Below, piece after piece: positions 7,628-13,361 of a stretch of 19,004 nt of DNA (its first letter is position 1; every line of letters starts with the position of its first letter). The translations under genes and the position numbers were made by a program. Source of the stretch: Chloroflexota bacterium (GTDB lineage: Bacteria; Chloroflexota; Anaerolineae; Caldilineales; Caldilineaceae); NCBI GenBank assembly GCA_003577005.1, contig QEUW01000224.1, forward strand, positions 1 through 19,004, in the 5' to 3' direction. The notes under the pieces are model-generated. The model saw only the letters and a program-made list of their open reading frames with translations, was not told the origin of the DNA and did not search any database.

Positions 7628-8584
7628 GTGGGACGTTACATTCTGCGCCGGCTGTTGATCAACATCCCGGTGCTCTTTGGGATCACGATTTTGGTCTTTA
7701 CCTTTGTGCAACTGGCGCCGGGTGATCCGGTTTCGGCCTATCTACGTCCGGAATTGGGGGCGAGTGAGGAGATGCGCCAACAGATGCGCCGCCAATTGGG
7801 GCTTGACCAACCGGCGCCGGTGCGCTATCTACGTTGGCTCGAACAGACGATCCAGGGCAACCTCGGTTATCGCATTGTCGGCGGCCAACCGGTCAACGGC
7901 ACCATTGCACGGGCGCTGCGCGCTTCTGGCCTCTTGATGGGGACGGCTCTAGCGATTGGCTGTCTCATCGGCATTCCGCTGGGCATCCTTTCGGCGCTGC
8001 GCCAGTATTCACGGCTGGATTTTACGCTCACCGCCGTGGCTTTCTTGGGTGTCTCCTCCCCTTCGTTTCTGTTGGGGCTGGGGGGGCTCTATCTGTTTGG
8101 CCTCAAGCTCAGGCTCTTTCCCATTGGCGGCATGTTTTCGGCGACCGGCAGCGCTTCGATAGGGGATGTCCTTCATCATCTGGCGTTGCCGGCTTTGATC
8201 CTGGGGTTCGGCTATATCGCCATTCTCATGCGCTATACTCGCTCGTCCATGCTGGAGGTGATTCGCCAGTCGTATATCACCACGGCCCGCGCCAAAGGGT
8301 TGGCTGACTCGACGGTGGTGTTGCGCCACAGCTTTCGCAACGCGCTGATCCCGGTGCTCACGGTCATCGGGCTGGCGTTGCCCGAGATGGTGGGCGGGGC
8401 GGTGATCACCGAAACGGTCTTTACCTGGCCGGGTATGGGGTCGCTGCTCATCGACGCCGTCAATGGGCGCGATTATCCGCTGATCATGGGGATCAGCCTC
8501 TGCGTGGCGATTGCCGTGTTGATCGCCAATCTGCTCACCGATGTGGCCTATGCCCTGGCCGACCCGCGCATCCGGTTTGGGTAA
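7628..8584 (+). CDS. Dipeptide-type ABC transporter permease (DppB-like)
   Basis: This 318-residue inner-membrane protein opens with the classic MGRYILRRLLINIPVLFGITILVFTF segment and the LAPGDPV motif of DppB/OppB subunits. A large loop containing LGLDQPAPVRYLRWL precedes the core membrane domain. The EAA loop is around YITTARAKGLADSTVVLRHSFRNALIPV, and VITETVFTWPGMGSLL is the conserved late segment. The GTG start at 7628 is chosen because GGAG lies eight bases upstream and the protein then begins at the family's conserved N terminus. It follows the family 5 binding protein after a hairpin and precedes its DppC partner by 36 bases. Confidence 0.93.
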   Translation: MGRYILRRLLINIPVLFGITILVFTFVQLAPGDPVSAYLRPELGASEEMRQQMRRQLGLDQPAPVRYLRWLEQTIQGNLGYRIVGGQPVNGTIARALRASGLLMGTALAIGCLIGIPLGILSALRQYSRLDFTLTAVAFLGVSSPSFLLGLGGLYLFGLKLRLFPIGGMFSATGSASIGDVLHHLALPALILGFGYIAILMRYTRSSMLEVIRQSYITTARAKGLADSTVVLRHSFRNALIPVLTVIGLALPEMVGGAVITETVFTWPGMGSLLIDAVNGRDYPLIMGISLCVAIAVLIANLLTDVAYALADPRIRFG

Positions 8585-8620
8585 ACCGCAGTCCTTGCAA
8601 GCCTATTTTGCACGATTGCC

Positions 8621-9520
8621 ATGACGCAGACGTATCGACTGACTGCCCCCCCGGCTACGCTTGACCTCTCTACGCGCACGCCGGACACACCGGCCCGCCA
8701 GGCCTTGCGCCGTTTTCGCCGCCACCGGCTGGCGATGGTTGGCATCGTGATCATCGCCGTGCTCGTCGTGGCTTCGCTGCTCGGCTCGACCGAGGCTGCT
8801 CTGACACAAAATCTACAAGACATGAATCAACCGCCTTCCGCCGGGCATTTACTGGGCACTGACCGCATCGGTCGTGATATTCTGGCCCGGACGCTGGTTG
8901 GGGGGCGCATCTCGCTCTCGGTGGGTCTGGTGGCGGTGACTTTCTCCACCTCCATCGGCATTGTGCTCGGTGCGCTGGCCGGGTATTACCGTGGCTGGCT
9001 AGACCATCTTATCATGCGTATTGTGGATGTGGTGCTTAGCTTCCCGGTGATCATCCTGCTGCTTTGCGTGGCCTCGTTGGTGGGGCCGAGTATCTTCAAC
9101 GTCATGGCCATGATCGGATTGCTGACGTGGCCGGTGCCGTGCCGCATCATGCGCGGGCAATTTTTGAGCATCCGCGAACGGGCGTATGTCGAGGCGGCGC
9201 GCTGTCTGGGGGTTGGTGATCTACGCATCGCCCGCCGCCATATTCTGCCTAATGCGATTGCGCCGGTGCTGGTCTATGCCAGTTTTGCGGTTGCCACCGC
9301 TGTGTTGTTGGAGGCCGGTTTGAGCTATCTGGGGCTGGGCGTACAGCCACCGACGCCAAGTTGGGGCAACATGCTCAACACGGCGCGCAACATTACGGTC
9401 TTGGAACGGGCAGCGTGGCAGTGGGTGCCCCCGGCGATCGCCACGGTGCTCTTTGTGCTGGCCGTCAACTTTGTTGGTGACGGCATCCGCGATGCGCTTG
9501 ATCCACAGGCGGCGCGGTAG
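8621..9520 (+). CDS. Dipeptide-type ABC transporter permease (DppC-like)
   Basis: This 299-residue partner permease has a short cytoplasmic N-terminal extension, then FRRHRLAMVGIVIIAVLVVASLL, the family motif HLLGTDRIGRDILARTLVGGRISL at about residues 76-99, and the EAA loop in YVEAARCLGVGDLRIARRHILPNAIAPV. The late segment EAGLSYLGLGVQPPTPSWGNML is diagnostic of DppC/OppC. The start has no clear ribosome binding site, so translation may depend on the upstream gene. The usual dppD and dppF ATPase genes are absent; an aldo/keto reductase follows instead. Confidence 0.93.
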   Translation: MTQTYRLTAPPATLDLSTRTPDTPARQALRRFRRHRLAMVGIVIIAVLVVASLLGSTEAALTQNLQDMNQPPSAGHLLGTDRIGRDILARTLVGGRISLSVGLVAVTFSTSIGIVLGALAGYYRGWLDHLIMRIVDVVLSFPVIILLLCVASLVGPSIFNVMAMIGLLTWPVPCRIMRGQFLSIRERAYVEAARCLGVGDLRIARRHILPNAIAPVLVYASFAVATAVLLEAGLSYLGLGVQPPTPSWGNMLNTARNITVLERAAWQWVPPAIATVLFVLAVNFVGDGIRDALDPQAAR

Positions 9521-9530
9521 GAAAACGAAC

Positions 9531-9573
9531 GCGGAGTTCGCGCCTAGAGGGCCCCGCCACGTGCGAACCCCGC
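9531..9573. repeat. Imperfect inverted repeat after the DppC-like gene
   Basis: Arm 9531-9543 (GCGGAGTTCGCGC) pairs with 9561-9573 (GTGCGAACCCCGC) with two exceptions, one of them a G-T wobble; the core GTTCGC/GCGAAC is perfect. It starts ten bases after the permease stop and has no T tract, so it is probably an mRNA-structure element or a dispersed repeat rather than a terminator. Confidence 0.5.
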
Positions 9574-9613
9574 AGGGCTGGTTCTCAGATAAAAGGGGAG
9601 TCGAGAGCAACAG

Positions 9614-10522
9614 ATGGAATATCGTACGCTTGGCAACACCGATTTGAAGGTCAGTTCCATTGGCCTGGGCTGTGTCACCTTTGGCCGCGAGATCGACGAG
9701 GCGACCTCGTTTACAGTGATGGATCACGCGCTCGAGCGCGGCATTACCCTCTTCGACACGGCCGAAGCCTACGCCAAAGGCCGCTCGGAGGAGGTCGTCG
9801 GACAGTGGCTCAAGGCGCGCGGTCGCCGTGACCAGATCGTCCTGGCCACAAAAGTGACGCCGCCGCTGGATGAGGAGCGTATTTTGGCCGCCGCCGAAGC
9901 CAGCCTGCGCCGTCTGCAAACGGATGTGATCGACCTCTACCAACTCCACGCCTTTGACCCCAAGACACCGCTCGAGGCGACGCTCGCCGCGCTCAATAAG
10001 CTGGTCGAGCAAGGCAAGGTGCGTTATCTCGGCTGTAGCAACTTTGCTGCCTGGCAACTCTGCAAGGCGCTGTGGGAGGCTGACGCCAACGGTTGGCCGC
10101 GGCTGGAATCGGTACAGCCCAATTATAACCTGGCTGTGCGCGACATCGAGGCTGAGTTACTTCCTTGCTGTGCCGATCAGGAGATCGGGGTGATCACCTA
10201 TAGCCCGCTGGGAGCCGGCTTCTTGACCGGCAAGTACACGCGCAGCAAGACCGCCCCCGCCGGCACCCGCTTTGACCTGCTCCCCAGCCATTGGAGTATC
10301 TACGACAACGAGGTCGCCTTTCAGCGCATGGAGAAGTTGCGGACAAAGGCGGAGCAGACCGGGCGCCCGATGGTCGATCTGGCCTTGTCCTGGGTGATGG
10401 GCCAGCCGGGGGTCACCTCCGTGCTGATCGGCTGCCGCAGCACCGCCCACGTCGACCAGGCGTTTGTAGCTGAGCAGACGGGTCTGCCGCTGGCGCTGCG
10501 GGCAGAGATGAGCAGTTGGTAG
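9614..10522 (+). CDS. Aldo/keto reductase
   Basis: This 302-residue NADPH-dependent oxidoreductase has a TIM-barrel fold. The AKR tetrad is visible: D48 in LFDTAEAY, Y53 in the same stretch, K80 in VLATKV and H112 in YQLHAFD. The GCSNFAAWQL segment, the QPNYNLAVRDIEAELLP stretch and the C-terminal cofactor-binding VTSVLIGCRSTAHVDQ match the YajO/IolS-like AKRs that act on sugars and other carbonyl compounds. GGGGAG and GAGAG lie upstream of the ATG. It sits behind the second importer and ahead of the lactonase, so it probably oxidises or reduces the imported sugar. The pair AKR plus SMP-30 lactonase would fit sugar to lactone to acid. Substrate unproven. Confidence 0.92.
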   Translation: MEYRTLGNTDLKVSSIGLGCVTFGREIDEATSFTVMDHALERGITLFDTAEAYAKGRSEEVVGQWLKARGRRDQIVLATKVTPPLDEERILAAAEASLRRLQTDVIDLYQLHAFDPKTPLEATLAALNKLVEQGKVRYLGCSNFAAWQLCKALWEADANGWPRLESVQPNYNLAVRDIEAELLPCCADQEIGVITYSPLGAGFLTGKYTRSKTAPAGTRFDLLPSHWSIYDNEVAFQRMEKLRTKAEQTGRPMVDLALSWVMGQPGVTSVLIGCRSTAHVDQAFVAEQTGLPLALRAEMSSW

Positions 10523-10526
10523 GCCA

Positions 10527-10580
10527 AATGCGTAATGCGTAATCCATAAAACACGCATCACGCATTACACATTATGAATT
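10527..10580. repeat. Heptamer array folded as an inverted repeat
   Basis: The left side reads AATGCGT, AATGCGT, AATCCAT in sevens from 10527. The right side reads ACGCATC, ACGCATT, ACACATT, ATGAATT from 10553. Left arm 10527-10540 pairs with 10553-10566 over 14 positions with one mismatch and a 12-nt loop. It starts four bases after the reductase stop. It has the same 7-bp period as the array at 5748-5796 but a different unit. Confidence 0.65.
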
Positions 10581-10609
10581 CATAAATGCACCCGATTCGG
10601 AGCAACCCC

Positions 10610-11464
10610 ATGATCGATTTTCGCCGTTCGTTCTTTACCTGGAAGTCGCACCCGTGGCAGCCGGACCCGTACTACCGTTATCCTGGTGGGTTTGTGGGGA
10701 CGCCGGGCCAGGTTTATCACGTACGGTTTAACCTGGAGGGCGCCTGTACGATCCGCGACGACGCATCCGGCCAGGAGACCGAACTCTTCGTGGGCGCTCC
10801 CTGCCGTTTTGAGTACACCATTGCTCGGCGCAACCTCTTCCAGGTGCCAAGTGGCGAGTTTCGCTTTGCCTTTAGCCGCGCCGTGCGGCTGGCCATCGCG
10901 GCGCGACCGAGCGATGAGGAAGAATCCGTCATCGTGGCCCGGCTTGACGATGCCTTTCAGGCGCACTGGCTCGATCTGCGCTCCTTTGGCGACAGCAGCG
11001 AGTTGACCACTGTGGGCCAGATCGTCGATGCGACTCTCGCCAACGAGTTGCTCAACGCACGATCTACCTATCGAGATGCCGGCTGCGGGCTGACAGTCAC
11101 CGTCGAATATCCGGTCAATCTCATCAATGTCAATAGCGAGGCCGGCGAGTTCCAGGTCTGCACCGGGCCGGTCATCGTGCCGGATCTAGCGACGTGGGAC
11201 GGGCGCGAGGTACAGCGCGTCTTTCTTGCGCATGTGGCTTTCACCGAATTTGACCATGTAGAATTTATCTTACAGCGTGAGGTCGAAGCCGCGCCGGAAG
11301 AGCAAGTGTGGCTCAACCAACCACGCGGTCGCGACCGGCTCGCCCTCCATGACCCCAATCGGCGTCCTCCCAACTATCCGACCCCACGCCCGCGACCGAC
11401 AGTCTACAATGAAGTGTGGGAGCTCCCGGCCAGAAACGTCGTGATGCGGGCGGCAAACTGGTAG
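10610..11464 (+). CDS. Protein of unknown family in the lactonase/reductase operon
   Basis: I do not recognise this protein of about 284 residues. It has no signal peptide or membrane segment, so it should be cytoplasmic. It is rich in Arg, Asp and aromatic residues and in short beta-type stretches. Notable pieces are an N-terminal SFFTWKSHPWQPDPYYRYPG, an early VYHVRFNLEGACTI, a middle GCGLTVTVEYPVNLINVNSE, and a proline-rich C-terminal tail (RRPPNYPTPRPRPTVYNEVW). There is no clear catalytic motif. ATG 10610 is preferred over ATG 10586 because GGAG lies seven bases before it. It is placed between the aldo/keto reductase and the SMP-30 lactonase, so a role in the same catabolic route is likely but unproven. 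Confidence 0.75.
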   Translation: MIDFRRSFFTWKSHPWQPDPYYRYPGGFVGTPGQVYHVRFNLEGACTIRDDASGQETELFVGAPCRFEYTIARRNLFQVPSGEFRFAFSRAVRLAIAARPSDEEESVIVARLDDAFQAHWLDLRSFGDSSELTTVGQIVDATLANELLNARSTYRDAGCGLTVTVEYPVNLINVNSEAGEFQVCTGPVIVPDLATWDGREVQRVFLAHVAFTEFDHVEFILQREVEAAPEEQVWLNQPRGRDRLALHDPNRRPPNYPTPRPRPTVYNEVWELPARNVVMRAANW

Positions 11465-11487
11465 GGCAAGATGCCATCTTGCCCTAC
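11461..11487. repeat. Perfect 12-bp hairpin overlapping the stop codon
   Basis: GTAGGGCAAGAT (11461-11472) and ATCTTGCCCTAC (11476-11487) are perfect complements around GCC. The left arm contains the TAG stop (11462-11464) of the unknown-family gene, and the right arm ends just before the AGGAGG ribosome binding site of the lactonase gene. No T tract follows. Likely a dispersed intergenic element or an mRNA-stabilising structure. Confidence 0.7.
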
Positions 11488-11504
11488 AATACTCAGGAGG
11501 AACT

Positions 11505-12479
11505 ATGACCTGGCAATTTGAAGTATTGCTCGACCCCATCGGCCTGACCGAAGGCCCGGCCTGGGATGGCAGCGGGCTGCTCTTTACCAATATCCCCAAC
11601 AGCCGCATCATGCGCTATGACGCAGCCAGTGGCGAGAGCAGCGTCTGCCGCACCGGCGCCAATCGCGCCAACGGCCTCATGTTCGACAAAGAGGGCCGGC
11701 TTTACGGCTGCGAGGGCGGAACACCCGGCCAGGAAGGTGGCCGGCGCATTGTTCGCTACGAGCCGGATGGCGGGGTGACTGTGGTCTGCGACCAGTTTGA
11801 GGGAAAGAAATTCAATAGCCCGAACGATTTAGCCATCGACAACCAGGGGCGTATCTGGTTTACCGACCCGCGCTATGGCGACGACCGCAGCGATATGGAA
11901 CTCGACCACGAGTCGGTCTTCCGCGCCGACCCGCAGCCCAATGGGACGTGGAGCGTGGTGCGTATGACGTTTGACACCACCGCTCCCAATGGATTGTTGG
12001 TTTCACCCGATCAAAAGACCCTCTATGTGGCGCAGAGCAAGTATGGCGAAGGGCAAAAACGGGAGCTGCGCGCCTATCCCATCCAGGATGACGGGACGTT
12101 GGGAGCGTACGAAGTGCTGCACAATTTCTACCCGCACCGCGGCATCGACGGCATGTGTCTGGATACCGAGGGTAATATCATCGCCACGGCCGGCTGGGAA
12201 GTGAGCGGCCCCGGCGGGATGATCTACGTCTTTGCGCCCAATGGCCGTGTGCTCGAGACGCATCCGCTGCCGTGCGATCGGCCTACCAATTGCACCTTTG
12301 GCGACGCTGACCTGCGCACGCTCTATGTCACTTCCATCGCCGGCCACCTGATCCGGGCGGCAGGGCTTGTTGCATTATCCGCCGGCAACACCTTGACATC
12401 CCATCAGCGATGCAGTAGCATCACATCGGCACTTCGTGCTGTCGGGCATTGTAGCAAAACGGGACAGGTAGAACAATGA
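11505..12479 (+). CDS. SMP-30/gluconolactonase-like protein with a replaced C-terminal tail
   Basis: This 324-residue six-bladed beta-propeller lactonase has the family's metal-site residues: E16 in LTEGPAWD, N107 in NSPNDLAID, N162 in APNGLLVSPD and D215 in GIDGMCLD. Family members hydrolyse sugar lactones to acids, fitting the upstream aldo/keto reductase. A strong AGGAGG precedes the ATG. Residues up to HLIRA (residue 285, base 12359) look native. The last 39 residues (AGLVALSAGNTL onward) do not resemble the family and are encoded by the vapBC insertion region. An intact-looking alternative ending (HLIRAHYPRGTP, stop) lies orphaned at 13277-13279. The stop overlaps the vapB start (ATGA). 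The propeller is probably still functional because only the extreme C terminus changed. Confidence 0.88.
   Translation: MTWQFEVLLDPIGLTEGPAWDGSGLLFTNIPNSRIMRYDAASGESSVCRTGANRANGLMFDKEGRLYGCEGGTPGQEGGRRIVRYEPDGGVTVVCDQFEGKKFNSPNDLAIDNQGRIWFTDPRYGDDRSDMELDHESVFRADPQPNGTWSVVRMTFDTTAPNGLLVSPDQKTLYVAQSKYGEGQKRELRAYPIQDDGTLGAYEVLHNFYPHRGIDGMCLDTEGNIIATAGWEVSGPGGMIYVFAPNGRVLETHPLPCDRPTNCTFGDADLRTLYVTSIAGHLIRAAGLVALSAGNTLTSHQRCSSITSALRAVGHCSKTGQVEQ
12260..12359 (+). repeat. 100-bp direct repeat, upstream copy (inside the lactonase gene)
   Basis: Bases 12260-12359 are identical, as read base by base, to 13156-13255. The repeat encodes the C-terminal HPLPCDRP...HLIRA part of the lactonase. It breaks off sharply at both ends (12259 C versus 13155 G; 12360 G versus 13256 C). 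The copies are 896 bp apart and enclose the vapBC module. Confidence 0.95.
12393..12421 (+). promoter_or_regulatory. Predicted vapBC promoter
   Basis: TTGACA (12393-12398, full consensus) is followed by a 17-bp spacer and TAGCAT (12416-12421, 4 of 6 consensus bases). Transcription would start near 12428, about 48 bases before the vapB ATG. The leader has a small inverted repeat, GCAC-TTC-GTGC, a candidate VapB autoregulatory half of an operator. The promoter lies inside the inserted segment, so the module carries its own expression signal. Confidence 0.5.
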
Positions 12480-12733
12480 CACTCTTGCTCAACCATCCAG
12501 AGGTCGATGAATTGGCGCAAGCAATCAGCGCCTATACAGGTGAAACGGCTGTGCAGGCCACCGTCACTGCCCTGCGTGAGCGTCTTGAGCGCGAACGGAG
12601 AAAGCATCTATCTCCGGGATCGCTCAAAGAAAATTTGCTTCGTATTGGCCGCGAGTGTGCAATGCTGCCGCTCTTGGATCGCCGCACACCAGACGAAATC
12701 CTGGGATATGATGAAAAGGGGCTGCCAGCCTGA
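12476..12733 (+). CDS. vapB: VapB-type antitoxin (Rv0623/PSK-like)
   Basis: This 85-residue protein begins with MTLLLNHPEVDELAQAISAYTGE and continues TAVQATVTALRERLERER, the ribbon-helix-helix-like N-terminal DNA-binding region of the VapB family often annotated as Rv0623-like/PSK. The C-terminal part (RRTPDEILGYDEKGLP) is the typical toxin-wrapping tail. It should neutralise the VapC nuclease and autorepress the operon. Its ATG shares four bases with the lactonase stop (ATGA), and its stop shares one base with the vapC start (TGATG). No strong Shine-Dalgarno is seen, so coupling to the upstream gene may matter. Confidence 0.9.
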   Translation: MTLLLNHPEVDELAQAISAYTGETAVQATVTALRERLERERRKHLSPGSLKENLLRIGRECAMLPLLDRRTPDEILGYDEKGLPA

Positions 12734-13125
12734 TGGTTATTGACTCATCGGCCATTCTGGCTCTCTTGTCGAATGAACCAGAAGCTGTTCGATTCGCCGA
12801 GGTCATCGCGGCTGCGGATCGCCGGCTTATGTCAGCCGCCTCGCTACTCGAGACGGCTATCGTAATCGAAGCGCGTCATGGTCCTGCCGGTAGCCAAAAA
12901 CTGGACGAATTGATCGCAACAGCCCAGATCCTGATCGAGCCGGTCACAATTGAACAAATCACCGTTGCACGTTTAGCCTACCGTACATATGGCAAGGGCC
13001 GGCATCCGGCCGGTCTGAACTTTGGTGATTGTTTTGCCTATGCCCTTGCCAAGCTGATGGATGAGCCTCTGCTGTATAAAGGAAATGACTTTTCTCAAAC
13101 TGACATCCAGGTAGCGGATGGATGA
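12733..13125 (+). CDS. vapC: VapC-type PIN-domain toxin ribonuclease
   Basis: This 130-residue PIN-domain protein has the acidic metal-binding residues of the family: D4 in MVIDSSAIL, E40 in SLLETAIV, D99 in NFGDCFAYALAK and D119 in GNDF. VapC toxins cleave tRNA or rRNA when released from VapB. Length is typical and all key acidic residues are present, so it is expected to be active. It is translationally coupled to vapB by the TGATG overlap. Only 30 bases separate its stop from the downstream copy of the lactonase fragment. Confidence 0.93.
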   Translation: MVIDSSAILALLSNEPEAVRFAEVIAAADRRLMSAASLLETAIVIEARHGPAGSQKLDELIATAQILIEPVTIEQITVARLAYRTYGKGRHPAGLNFGDCFAYALAKLMDEPLLYKGNDFSQTDIQVADG

Positions 13126-13155
13126 TTATCGTCGCCATACATATCTCTGCGCAAG

Positions 13156-13255
13156 GCATCCGCTGCCGTGCGATCGGCCTACCAATTGCACCTTTGGCGA
13201 CGCTGACCTGCGCACGCTCTATGTCACTTCCATCGCCGGCCACCTGATCCGGGCG
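13156..13255 (+). repeat. 100-bp direct repeat, downstream copy
   Basis: This is the second perfect copy of 12260-12359, same orientation, 896 bp downstream. After its end the sequence continues GCATTATCCGC, which also occurs at 12372-12382 after the upstream copy, there displaced by 13 extra bases. Confidence 0.95.
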
Positions 13256-13279
13256 CATTATCCGCGGGGGACGCCGTAA
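13157..13279 (+). pseudogene. Orphaned 3' end of the SMP-30/gluconolactonase gene
   Basis: In the lactonase reading frame these bases encode 40 residues, from HPLPCDRPTN through LYVTSIAGHLIRAHYPRGTP to a TAA stop. The first 33 residues are identical to residues 253-285 of the intact gene. It has no start codon or ribosome binding site. The last seven residues probably preserve the gene's native C terminus, separated from the body by the vapBC insertion. Confidence 0.85.
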
Positions 13280-13293
13280 GTACTGTTCAGAGA

Positions 13294-13310
13294 AGAGCTT
13301 GGTACGCTCT
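13294..13310 (+). terminator. Weak terminator-like hairpin between convergent genes
   Basis: AGAGC (13294-13298) pairs with GCTCT (13306-13310) around a 7-nt loop, followed by a T-rich but interrupted stretch (CCTATTTTGCTTTT). It lies between the vapBC/lactonase unit and the convergent res gene and could end + strand transcripts. Confidence 0.25.
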
Positions 13311-13361
13311 GTGTCCTATTTTGCTTTTGGCTTGTGCAGGGCAGAGGCTGCGTCTTTCGAG

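Larger units (their letters stand above)
12360..13155 (+). mobile_element. Putative vapBC insertion unit bounded by a 100-bp duplication
   Basis: These 796 bp separate the two identical 100-bp copies of the lactonase 3' end. They contain a promoter, vapB, vapC and only 30 bases after the vapC stop. No transposase, integrase or terminal inverted repeat is visible, so the mechanism is unknown: site-specific capture at a gene's 3' end, staggered-break repair, or homologous exchange with a strain carrying the module. Calling it a mobile unit is inference from the flanking duplication and the interrupted gene. Confidence 0.45.

Noticed and set aside
12360..13155. Terminal inverted repeats at the ends of the vapBC unit
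   Set aside because: The first and last 25-30 bases of the unit were compared on opposite strands and show no convincing complementarity.
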